Assembly: GCA_020226215.1 (NCBI GenBank)
Contig: CM035236.1
Location: 45,631,057 to 45,695,056, forward strand
Source: Sindora glabra
Taxonomy: Eukaryota; Streptophyta; Magnoliopsida; Fabales; Fabaceae
Direction of reading: 5' to 3'
Length of the DNA: 64,000 bases
The notes below the pieces were generated by a model, which worked only from the letters and a program-made list of their open reading frames with translations, had not been told where the DNA came from and searched no databases. Within the stretch, counting starts at the first letter, position 1, and each line of letters starts with the position of its first letter. Below are positions 10,995 through 21,469 of the stretch, piece by piece. A program made the translations under genes and the position numbers.

Positions 10995-11890
10995 GAGAGA
11001 CAAAAGTACCAATTTACTATTTTTTTAGAAACTAATATTCGTTTTACTGTTTCTTCGAAACATTTTATCAAAATATGCACAGCGGCAGAGAGACACCAAA
11101 TGGCGTGTCGAGGGATGCCAGACGAAATGGCGCCGTTGGCGCTCGAGGGAAGGGACGGCAGGCGATATGACGCCTTTGGCCTACGGCCCTCTTGCATCTC
11201 ATTTCTAAGTTAATTAGCCGGCGACCGTATGTACTGTGGATCCAAACCACTTGGATTTTGGTATTGTACATGGTCAGCATCCCTATCTACGTTGACAATT
11301 GTGCTACGTGGTTTGACGTCAATATCCGGTGGATTCAACTCATAATGTATTGAATAAACATAGCATTTAATGTCATTTAGAATGCATTATGGTTATTTAT
11401 CCTTAAAATATTATAATTAACATTATTATTTTTTTTATATTTATTATAATTATTTATTCATTTCTTCACTAATAATATTAAAATAAATAATAAGAAAAAA
11501 ATTAAATTAAAAAATGATTACATATTTCATATTATGAAGATAAAATGTATTAACTTATTTTAATATTATTTATTTATTTTAACATGGTAAATAAATAAAA
11601 GAATAGATAATTATAACAATTGTGAAAATAAAAAATTAATAATGTTAGTTAATAATTTTAGGAGATGTGATTATCATTACTTTTGTAAAAAAAACTAAAT
11701 ATTCTAATTATTTTAAAGTCTATTATTTTCTATTATTTATATATTAACTTAAAATTTGAGAGATGTGCCTTGACCGCCCTCGGAGGCGCCATTTAGTTTG
11801 GCGTCTCTTTACCGCTGTGCATATTTTGGTAAAATATTACGAAAGATAGGCAAAACAAAAAAATAGTTTCTAAAAATAAACAAACATTGT
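10995..11890. repeat. Internal inverted repeat inside MULE 1 left arm
   Basis: The segment around 11040-11110 (TTTTATCAAAATATGCACAG then CGGCAGAGAGACACC) is inversely matched at 11785-11870 (GGCGTCTCTTTACCGC then TGTGCATATTTTGGTAAAA). The arms resemble the termini of the element family. They may be a relic of a smaller MULE nested in this one. The left arm is also present in MULE 2 (62460-62600). No short target duplication was resolved. Confidence 0.5.
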
Positions 11891-12157
11891 TTTAAAAATT
11901 TTTTAATTAATCTATGTTTTTTAATAATTTTATAATAATTAAAGTTATGAAAATAAAAATTGGATATATTTGATGCGTTATATGAGAATTGAATTGATTG
12001 TGTGTTTGTGAGAAGAATTGATAATTAAAATCGATATAAGTACCTACGCAAGAAGATAAAAATGTCATAATAATCAAAACCATCCTAAATATTGATGTTT
12101 GGCAATAAAATAGTAAGATAGATGTGCATGAATATACAATAAACATGAATAAGAACA

Positions 12158-14619
12158 CTAATGTCTACGTAGGTGATGTCCAGTCCTACATCTAGGATCG
12201 GTAATGTGGCAGCCATATCTACTAACCCTCTGCGCAGGCTCGGGGGTCACATCTCCGGTGTTTGTGGCTCCTCTACTTCCAGCTCCCGCTCTACCTCTGT
12301 CTCTGGCTCCTACTCTGCCTCCACCTCTACCTGTATCGGCAAGCACTGAGTCATCTGTCATCATGCCACCAAGTGCTGGTCCCTGATCCTGAGTATGTAG
12401 ATCAAATGCAGGACGATATGGCTATGATGAACCAGCATCACCGGAAGGGAAGACATGGAATGATGATGAAACTCCTGGTATATGTGGAAATGCTTGGAAT
12501 GAGGATGGAACACCAGGAGTAAACTGGTACATCTGGGATGACGATGGACCATATAGTGCAGCCGGGAACATGGTGGAGGATGAAGGATCATTAGGTGCAG
12601 TAGGGTACATATGAGATGAGCCACTTATATCAGGTATCATCATCATGGTCTCTTGGGCAGTCGATGGCGGAGTCTGTTGCATTGTCGAAGTTGATGGAAC
12701 ATCACCTTGCGATGTAGGTCGTGGAGTAGTGCGACGACGTCGACAAGAACGAGGCTGATCATGGTCACCCTTCACAGGGTCTGAGATATGATAGGCATGA
12801 GGAGCTAGCTCTGCATGTGAGTCAATAATCACATGATCAACCTCCTGAATGGCATGAAGGATGGAGTCCGTCGCTGATCTAAGTGCATCAAAGGTGAACC
12901 TAGATTGCCCCTCAGGTGTAGTGAAGTCTTGTAGTGTGGATACCCCATCTACCTGTGCAAATTTTTAACATTAAAGTTAGTTACAATACTAATGCACGGG
13001 AAGAAAATCATACACAAAAAACTAGCACGTAGTATTACCACAAGTTCTAGCGCTCCCCCAACGGGTGTAATAAATTGCCTAGTAACCCGTCTATACCATG
13101 CCATGTACTCGGACTGTGGGCCTAGGACTAGTCGTGTGGTCGGCTCGGTGACAGTGCACAAGTGTCGTCGGATATCCCAGAGTGCAATGTATGGCTGATG
13201 GCGGATGTGCCACTCCTCATCATGCCGACTAAACAAGTGAAGGCAATGGACCTCCGCCACCTGCTTTGGTGGCTCAGGAATAGGCTGGCATAGTCCAAAC
13301 TGCCGTAAAACCTTATCTGACTGGTGCCACTCGACAATCTGAAAGTGAATGAGTGGCACCACTGCTGTCCACGTGTCACTCCCGTCAAAACAGTACTGAG
13401 GAAGTGATGCAGTGACCACCTCAGTGTACGGGATCCAGACGATTTGAAATTACACATTTATATTGTCATTTAAATGCGACAATCAAATGGATGAGGGATT
13501 GAAATAAAAATACACATTAGCCCCTGCATACCTGGTCGAGACGAAGACGGTGTAGCGCGTATCTATAATAGGGTAGGCTGTATGCTGGACTCTCCTAGAA
13601 CGTCTTTTGATAGTGCCACCTACCAAGTATAATACCTAAGTTAAACAACTTAAAAGTTATCTTAAATACAAGTGTAAATTGAAAAATTTTCTAACCTACG
13701 GGCTAGGGGGCCAATCCCTACATCCCCCTCTGGTATGTCTGTAATGGTAATCGCAGGGGTGATAGTGAGAAATCTATCCTATGCCCACAGTTGCAGTAGT
13801 AGGCAACACCCTCCTATCTCCTTGTAATCCGGAGTAGTGGCCTTACATAGCTCTCTATACAGATAGGCTAGGTAGGCAGATCCCCAACTGTACATCCCAG
13901 CCTCATGAAAGTCTCCGAGTAAGGGTAAGTGCATGAGGTGGACATATGTGCCGGAGTATTCTAGAAATAACGTCCCACCAATGGGATGCAGAATGTAAGC
14001 CCGAGTGAATCTTTACACTATTCCTTCATCCGCATCATCTGAAAGATGAGTGAAATGCCTCTCCAACTAACTCATCCTCAGTCGCCCCCTCTGATGACAT
14101 TCTCGTCCATCGGTAACTGAAGTCCAAGATACTCCTCTATCAGGGTTCCCCATCCCCACACAGTGGGCCCCGTCACTGCTCCACCGTCAATAGGTAGGCC
14201 GAGCTGAAAGGTAACATCCTGCAATGTAATAGTCGTCTCTCCCTGCGGCATGTGAAAGATGTGTGTCTTCGGCCTCCACCTCTCTACAAAAGCACTGATC
14301 AACTGATGGTCGATCGGAACAAACTCGCACATCGCGAGGCCATAAAAACCTGCTTCTCGCAACAAGGGGACAATTAACTCCGGCGGCTACTGGTAATGGT
14401 AGTGATGAGCCCGTCGAATCCTCAACACATAGTCAAGCTGCAAAAAAAAAGATTAACAATTATTGTATCTGACAATACAGAAAATGTTCAACCAACTTTA
14501 AGATCTGACTATTTTCATACATGGCTTGCCCAAATTGACTGGGATATATGTGCGTCCTGAGTCATCAGCAGTGAAGGATCCCGTGGTCCAGGATCAACGC
14601 GTCAGGAAGTGGATGCCAT
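12158..14619 (-). pseudogene. Plant mobile domain (PMD / MAIN-like) gene of MULE 1, decayed
   Basis: The protein is built from several exons. Starting at ATG 14619 it shows DPGPRDPSLLMTQDAHISQS, an intron (donor GTATGA at about 14525; acceptor TTTTTGCAG at about 14441), then LLREAGFYGLAM, VERWRPKTHIFHMPQGE and TLQDVTFQLGLPIDGGAVTG. It continues RAYILHPIGGTLFLEYSG, YSWGSAYLAYLYRELC and LPQYCFDGSDTWTAVVPLI, then KVLRQFGLCQPIPEPPKQ. These are the ordered hallmarks of the PMD (Pfam 'plant mobile domain') found in MAIN/MAIL nuclear proteins and in plant transposons. Next come a Ser/Pro/Met-rich linker (12.83-12.42 kb) and a Gly/Arg-rich tail (GRGGGRVGARDRGRAG) ending GHHLRRH at TAG 12158-12160. 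Lesions: stops at 14602, 14387, 14067, 14013, 13779 and 13595, a frameshift near 14085, and a probable lost splice acceptor near 13445. It lies 270 bp behind the transposase on the same strand, so it is cargo or a partner of the element. Confidence 0.85.
12160..12350 (-). other. Gly/Arg-rich C-terminal tail of the PMD gene
   Basis: This minus-strand segment encodes an RG-rich tract followed by DVTPEPAQRVSRYG and the terminal GHHLRRH. The same tail is encoded at 63809-64000 in MULE 2, with about three quarters of residues identical and the same stop position. RG-rich tails commonly bind nucleic acid; that role here is inference. Confidence 0.7.
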
Positions 14620-14888
14620 CTATCACCATAAGAATTGCATTAGAATGGAATTTAAAGACACACTAATATAACATACTTGTGCAATTTAAGTACGAAGATT
14701 AACACAAGAATTTATAGCATTTGGACGATTAAAGTAATTTGTTCACATTACTAGTAATGGGGTAACATATATATTCATAATGACGTGCAATTTTTACATC
14801 AATCAAACAAATCACATCATCTGAGCGTTACACCTATGACATTGGTTAAAATACTTCGTAACATATCTGCGGAAGTAAATAATCAAAA

Positions 14889-17568
14889 TCAACATGAGGA
14901 AGGGCCTTCATTTCCATGTAGAAGTGGGCAACGCCTATGATTATGACCTTCCATCTTACAATGACCATATTTTTGCCTGACACCACTCTCTTGAGGCCAA
15001 TCCATCTCATTTCTGATCTTTGTCGACCTCGGTCGTCCTTTTTCATGCAATCTTCCATAATTTGGAACCAGGACAGGAAATGGTGGTAAGTTATTTCATT
15101 GCGACCACTCCTTGATCGGCCACTACTCCGATTTGTGGCAATTAAGCAGGGTGTCAAGTCTATACACAGGATCGACCTATGGTTTCCATGATATGTTGAC
15201 TGACGCACAAGCAGCAACAATATGAGCGCAAGGATACCTATATGCTTGGAATTGTCCACATTCACATTGCCTTTTGTCTAATAACACTTGGACGACCTTT
15301 TCACATGATCCCGTGGCCATATCGGGTCCCTCCACCACTTCAAACCTAGTTCCTTGTCTATTATAAGCACGAACGTGGTAAGAAGAAGCACATGACTGGA
15401 TAGGTGCATGCTCTTGTCTAAATCTGCTCACGTCCATGTGACCTTGTTATAGCTCAGCATGTGCTTTTTTCACCCTTTCCATAAAGTACTTGACACATCT
15501 ATAGTATGTTTGTTGAACAAGGCCTGTAATTGGTAGCTTCCTTAATCCTTTGAAGAGGCCATTGATGCACTATACTATGTTAGTCGTCATATGATCATAT
15601 CTTCTACCTTCGTCATAAGCAAGCATCCACTTCTCCATCGGAATATCAGTTAACTTTTTATGGATCTCCTCATTGACTTTGCTTAGGTTGTCTAATCTCT
15701 CCATGGCCTTTTCCCAATTGGGCTCATATGCTGAACAGAAGGAGACAAATATGTTAACCAAGTTGAACTACTAGATACACAAATTTATAAATGAAAGGTT
15801 CAACAAGGAAGTTGTGCTATAAGGCGTACCAATCTTGAGGACAGCTTTTCTGACACTGTCATCCCTGCATTTCTTGCGAACGTTGCTGGCAATATGTTTG
15901 ATACAGTATCGGTGAAAAGCATGAGGAGGCTGCCATCCTAGGCCTTCATTGGCTACAGCGTCTTTTATAACTCGGTGTCGATCTGATATCAGGCATATTC
16001 CTTGTTGGTTCGTAACATTTACCCGTAATAATGCCAAAAACTAACTCCAATTTTCATAGTTCTCCTTTTCGACAATGGCAAAGGCAAGAGGTACGGGACA
16101 TTTGTTATCGTCCTGGGTCGCAGCAATTAGTAGCACACCCCTGTACTTGTCATACAGAAACGTTCCATTAACTTGTATGAATTGCTTACAGTACGAAAAT
16201 GCCGCAATACATGGCTTGAAAGCCCAAAAAACTCAGTTGAAAACTTGTTTTTGTGGATCAACACAGTTATAAACTGTGACGAATTCTTCCGACTCCAACT
16301 TGAATAGAGCTTAGTCACAGTAGCCTAAAATGTCCAACCATTTTGGGAGCACCTAATATGATTTATCCCAATCTCCGTACACCTTGATAATTGCCTTCTG
16401 CTTTGCCTTCCATGCTTTTCTGTATAAGCGAGATTGGAACATCTTGCTTCACTTTAATCATCTCCAATATTAACGAACTGATATACTCGGAGTCAAGAAA
16501 CTTGTGATCCTGTGTTAAGCTGGCATTAACACATGTGTGAGGCCCTGAAAATCTAGTTATTGTCCAAGTGTTAGAATTCTTCAGATTGGTCGTTCTAAGG
16601 CAGAATTTGCATTCATCCCCATAATTATCACACTTCAGACTTAATCTTCTAGTATCCGACTCCTCCACGTAATAACTATGGTATCTTTTGATGTGGTAAT
16701 GCTTCGTTGCAGCAATTAATGCCTCCTTGCAATCAAACTCTTGTCCAATCTGTAAGTCCTCCATGCCGTAATCATAGCTTGGTTTCATTATTTTTGAAAA
16801 TTCATTAGCATTCCTTACGACGTCCCAATCAATGTAAGAGAAGACAACAGCTTGAGGGACACCGCATGATGTCTGTGCAGTATTGTCACTCCTCACACAT
16901 TGCGCTGGTACACTGTCTCCATGTGTAGTTGCACGTTTTTCATCATCAGTGTCATGATCGTCATCGCTACTACAAGACACCTCATCGTCTTCAAAACTAG
17001 ACTTTAGGTGGGCATCCATTAATATGGGATCAATGGATTTTTCTCCTATGACCGGTAAGGCACTTGTTGCACCCATCATGGTATGTGATACATTTACCGG
17101 GAAAACACCTGCAACAGATGAGTCCAGTGCAGGAGTATAACCCTCAGAAATGTGGAACTCAATTCCACCCATGTAAGGAGGGCCTTCCCGCACCATCGAA
17201 CAACTAGTACTGACATAGGCCATTGGATCTACGGGTGGTCTAGTTACTGGGACTCTTTCTTGTGAACCAAGGTTGGCAGTGTGCAGTTCGGATGTGATCA
17301 CCTCCACATACAGTTCCATTGCTGTCATTATCGGATGTTGTTCGTAGCTTGCTATGACACATGACAAGTCTTCATCGTCGTCCAATTCGTATGCCATATA
17401 CAGAGCCTCTGTTTGATGCTGTGGAAACCTGTAAATAATTTTCTCCACAGCTTGATCTTGGTGAAGCTTCAGTCGGACATGAATTCTCTCGCGCAAAACA
17501 TCCATAGTGCTGCATCCTCTCAATTTCAATGCCTTTGGGGGAGGTCCATCGTACATTACCCCCATCAT
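14889..17568 (-). pseudogene. MuDR-type MULE transposase of MULE 1, decayed
   Basis: ATG 17568 opens a 401-codon frame: an N-terminal region, an acidic linker (about residues 190-212), then a MuDR DNA-binding domain from about residue 270 (MEDLQIGQEFDCKEALIAAT, then CDNYGDECKFCLRTTNLKN and GPHTCVN). A frameshift near 16400 leads into the catalytic region GTFLYDKYRGVLLIAATQDD, PLAFAIVEKENYENW, GICLISDRH and HRYCIKHIASNVRKKC. A 99-bp GT-AG intron (15731-15829) precedes AYEPNWEKAMERLDNL, and a SWIM zinc finger follows (CECGQFQAYRYPCAHIVAAC). A final CCHC knuckle reads YGHCKMEGHNHRRCP, with the first Cys replaced by Tyr. The first catalytic Asp (usually VDGTF) is Asn (VNGTF, 16167-16169). Stops at 16353 and 16041 (WS-stop-FL). 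Joined exons give about 860 codons, normal for MuDR-like proteins. It would have bound the ends and moved the element; it cannot now. Confidence 0.9.
15731..15829 (-). other. Intron in MULE transposase
   Basis: On the minus strand GTACGCC starts and TTCTGTTCAG ends a 99-bp segment between KAVLKI and AYEPNWE. Removing it joins the reading frame in phase. The segment itself contains stops. Confidence 0.75.
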
Positions 17569-17599
17569 CCCTTAATCATTGTACCATTTGAATATATAA

Positions 17600-20500
17600 A
17601 AGTAATTAAACTTTTCTTTATCTCGTTACTTTTAGCTGCAAAATATTCACTACACCCTCACAACTAACACATATTATCATATACAATTTTTGTTCTTACA
17701 AATGAATGAACCAGTATTCAATATACCAAGTAAAAATGAACAGAATGTATTATTATTTTTGTAATGTATTTATTTAATAATACGTAATAATTTAACCACA
17801 CAAGCCAAACCCATTTCGACCTTTACAGGCCGACATTATGTTTCGACAAATTTTGATGCTATTTTTACACTCATTCGTAATTTTTCATACTTCATAAATT
17901 ATTACAAATAAAAATAAACTTATATTTGAAACAATGATTTCAATTTTCACTTACACGTACACTATTGAAAAAGGCTTAAAATTTAAATTTTTCTTGCTTA
18001 ACAACTTTTCATATATAACAAACATATCATATTCTGCATAAATTATACTAATTAAATTGATTATATTTTTCAATACACTACATTTTCTATTTCCACAAAA
18101 ATTTCCTCCCTTCACACCTATTACTAAACAGCAACTAAAATTATTTACACATTATTGTTCGTATATTTTTATGATTACAACCATGAATTCTTTTTTACAT
18201 ACATTGACTTCGTCTAATACTTATATTACAGTACCTCCATATACATTTTAATACATTTTGAATAAACCTATGTATAGTATAATTTTTCCAAATACATTTA
18301 TTATTCTTGCATTCATAATATCCACCACTTAAATATAAAAATATTCACACTAATATAACAATAACCTATTTTTTAAAGCTTCTGGTTACATCCACATATT
18401 CTAAAATTTTATTTTTATTACCTCTCTTATGGTATATTAAAATTTCACATGAAAATTTTTTCCAAATATAACTTTCACCTAGGCCCTAAAACCTAATTTA
18501 GAATGCATTTCTTTATCTCGTTTGTTCTTCTCTTAATAGCACAACCTATCATAGTACATATAAATTTTTACAAATTTTTCATAAATCATAATTTCACATC
18601 GTAAACTATAATAATTAATATAAAATAAAAAATTCATATTATTTATATCATAATATTCTAAAAAAATTTCTCTACCACTATAAAAGATATTTTCATGATG
18701 CCTAATTAAAATTATAATATAAGCACAAAATTTATAAAATACTAATCAGTAAGTATTAGGAAAAGCAAACAGAAAAAAGCCTCTGCATTAATGAAAAATT
18801 TGTTAGATATTTTAATAACTTTAATCTCTAAATAAAAATTGTTACATATTATTGTATCATTAAAAAAATTATACAAAAATCACACTAAATTAAATATACT
18901 TTACAAGATAATATATAAAAGAAACAAAAATAATAACATAGATAAAATTTTATTGATTTATATTTAATTTTAAATATAGTATTTAAATTTTATTATCAGG
19001 AAAATATTAATAAATTTTAAAAAAGATTTAATTTTTATTCTTAAATATTTTTATTAGAACTGGAATATATAATTAATTATTTCAATTAACGCTTCCCATA
19101 ACATTAATTTTTTAAAATTATTTTAAGATAAAAATAAAATATGTTACATTATGTCAATATTATATAATTATCTTATTATTTAAATCGTAAATAATATAAG
19201 TCAGAGTAAGAAAATTATAGCAAAATGAATTAAAAAAGAATAAGTGCTATGTGAAAGGCAAAGTAATAAGTGTTAAAAATTAAATATAAAATTAATTAAT
19301 TTTATTAAATAATTCATTTGATTATTAAAAATAATTTTATGTCCAGAAAAATATATTGTATTATATTTATATTATTCAATATATTGCATTTGAACTTCTA
19401 ATAAAATGATTGAAAAAAAAAGGAGAAAAAAATAAACAAAGTAGATGAAGTGAAGAAAAATTAATGTATGAACTATAAACCCTTGGAGAAGTCTCAGTTG
19501 ATGTATTTTAAATTTAAAACATAATATTCAAAAATTATTATCACAAAAAATTTCTTAAAATTTATATAAATAAAATTTAATTTAATTACTAAGTATTTTT
19601 TTCAAAATTTAATATAAAATTAATTATTTTTAATAATAAAATGTATATTAAAGCTTTGATTTATTTAAAATATTATAATAAGCTAAAAATACATAACTTA
19701 TTATATTTATGTTAATTAATGATGTTGATGTTTTAAACCATAAATAATATGAGTAGATATAAAAAGCATACAATACAGTAAATAAGAAATAAACAATACG
19801 TATGATATAAATTAATAAAAATTTTACTGTATAATAAATTAATTAATTAAATGAATTATATAATTTATATAGAATACATTTATAATCAAAAAATTAATAT
19901 ATCTTACTGTTAAAAAATATTGGTGTATATGGTTTAAATACTATGTGTTAACAAAAAATAATTTCATAAATGTACAATAAAAAGGATAAAACAAATAGAA
20001 ATAATGCATAAAATAGAGTCTTTACAAAATATCCTTAATTAATATTTACTTATTTTGAGATATATTACTCTAAAATTAATATAAAAATATTAATCAATAG
20101 GATAATATATCCTCGCAATAATCAACATATAATAAAAAATAATCTTATTTTTATCATATCCTATATCCTAAAATATTTCATATTTCAAAAATATCTAAAC
20201 ATAATTTTTACCTACATTGTAAATTTTATTTTAAGACACTTTCCTTTATCCCATTTGTTCTTCTTTTAAAATCACAAACTATCACAAATCATACAAATTT
20301 GTTCAATTTTTTTCCTAAATTCTATATCATAATTTCACAGCATTAATCATAGTAATCAACATAAAATAAAATTTTTTTCCACAATGTGAAATATATTCTT
20401 ACAATAACTAATAAAAATTATAATATAAATACACAAATTATAGAAATACTAACCAGTAAAAATCACAAACTATCACAGATCATATGAATTTGTACAAATT

Positions 20501-20740
20501 TTTTCTAAATCCTAAATCATAATTTCAAATCATAACTCATAATAATTAACATAAAATAAAACATCATCTCCTACTGTAAAATATATTCTCATAATAACTA
20601 ATAAAAATTATAATATACATATAAAAATTATAAAAAAACTAACCAATACAAATCACAAAACAATTACAGATTATATAAATTATAATAATCAACATAGAAT
20701 AAAAATTTTCCTACCATTATAAATATAAAAATTATAAAAA
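17600..20740. other. MULE 1 right arm, noncoding; probable leader intron
   Basis: About 3.1 kb of AT-rich DNA without a credible frame lies upstream (in transcription direction) of the transposase ATG and downstream of the promoter-like segment at 20750-20980. It is best explained as a long leader intron or spacer of the element. A diverged copy of the 190-bp repeat sits at about 18540-18755. Confidence 0.5.
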
Positions 20741-20750
20741 TACTAACCAA
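20270..20750. repeat. ~190-bp tandem repeat carrying splice-donor-like motif
   Basis: Units start AATCACAAACTATCACA at 20270 and 20461 and AATCACAAAACAATTACA at 20651. Each ends in CTAACCA, which reads on the minus strand as TGGTTAG(T), a good 5' splice-site core. The unit at 18540-18755 is a more distant relative. Confidence 0.8.
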
Positions 20751-20985
20751 GGAAGAGTAAGGAAAGAGGATCGGATCTGCTCCAACGAACAAAATGTTGC
20801 CGGATGAAATGCACAGAAGTAAGAAAGGATAAAGATTTGTGAATGAAAATATAAAAAATATTGTAAACGGCTGCAAGAAGGGAAGAATGGCTGCGAAGAG
20901 GCTCGGAAGAGTGGCTACGAAGACACTCCGAATCAGGGTTTCTGGTGCTGTACTGGGGGAAGGAGGGGGTAATATATAGGGAAGG
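20741..20985 (-). promoter_or_regulatory. Promoter, leader exon and splice donor of MULE 1 transcript
   Basis: Reading leftward from the right end, CCCTATATATTACCCC (20966-20981) provides a TATA box. About 200 bp of balanced-composition, CT-rich sequence follows and ends at CTTCCTTG with a splice-donor-like GTTAGTA at 20741-20747. It lies just inside the element and points toward the transposase. The frame across it (20743-20994) has no recognisable domain and is more likely untranslated leader. Inferred from sequence only. Confidence 0.5.
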
Positions 20986-21209
20986 AGGCGCCAATTGAAA
21001 TGGCGCCTCCCAGAAAATTAAAATTGCAAGGTGCCTTTCAACATGGTGCCTTCAAGGTCTTTCAGGCGCAATGGCGCCATGTTGAAAGGCGCCTTCAGTG
21101 CTCAATAGCGCCACCCTGCCTAGCACCCTGCGTATTTTGGTAAATATTTTCGAAACTGCGGTAAAACAGAAAAAAGTTTATAAAAAAATTGTATTTCGGT
21201 ATTTTAACC
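20960..21209. repeat. Right terminal inverted repeat and GGCGCC dyads of MULE 1
   Basis: GGAGGCGCCAATTGAAAT followed by GGCGCCTCC (20984-21010) is a near-perfect dyad. A second pair, GGCGCCATGTTGAAAGGCGCC, lies near 21073-21095. Terminal sequence of about 90 bp inversely matches 9919-10008. Confidence 0.8.
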
Positions 21210-21218
21210 CGTGGATTT
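21210..21218. repeat. Right 9-bp target duplication of MULE 1
   Basis: CGTGGATTT is identical to 9910-9918. Confidence 0.9.
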
Positions 21219-21469
21219 AGCTTTTTGTATACTTTGTACAAATATTTTAAAAATCAAAATAGGCCAATGAGTTTGAATTGAAAAAATCATCAACCGGTTA
21301 TGTAATCTGTCTGATTAATTTTTAAAATCAATCTTAACAAAATTGATTAAAAAAATTGGTGAATCAATGATAAATTGATCAAATCGATCCTAGTTTTATG
21401 GTTCAATTAATTTTTTTAAAATATTATTATTTACAAAAATAATATTATTTTTATTTGATATTATACACA

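Larger units (their letters stand above)
9919..21209 (-). mobile_element. MULE 1: 11.3-kb Mutator-like element encoding transposase and PMD gene
   Basis: The element begins GGTAAAAGTATC and ends GGTATTTTAACC. The inverted ends continue inward for about 90 bp through TTTTACCG, then TTACCAAAATA(T/C)GC, into GGCGCC-rich sequence. A perfect 9-bp target duplication flanks it, the length expected for Mutator. Both of its genes read right to left: a MuDR-type transposase (17568-14889) followed by a plant mobile domain gene (14619-12158). A TATA box and leader sit just inside the right end. The left arm carries a minisatellite and an internal inverted repeat; the right arm (17.6-20.9 kb) is noncoding and carries a ~190-bp repeat. 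Multiple nonsense codons make it non-autonomous today. The start of a second member is at 61467. Confidence 0.9.

Noticed and set aside
10961..11280. Minus-strand 78- and 70-codon frames
   Set aside because: They lie in the inverted-repeat, GC-rich left arm of MULE 1; the similar frame at 62446-62676 follows from element homology, with no protein domain.
12204..13198. Plus-strand and alternative-frame ORFs across 12.2-13.5 kb
   Set aside because: They are shadows of the minus-strand PMD exons, as shown by PMD motif order and the conserved tail in MULE 2.
20664..20994. Minus-strand 70- and 83-codon frames near the right end of MULE 1
   Set aside because: More likely transcribed leader: TATA box just upstream, splice-donor-like end, no domain; not called as protein coding.
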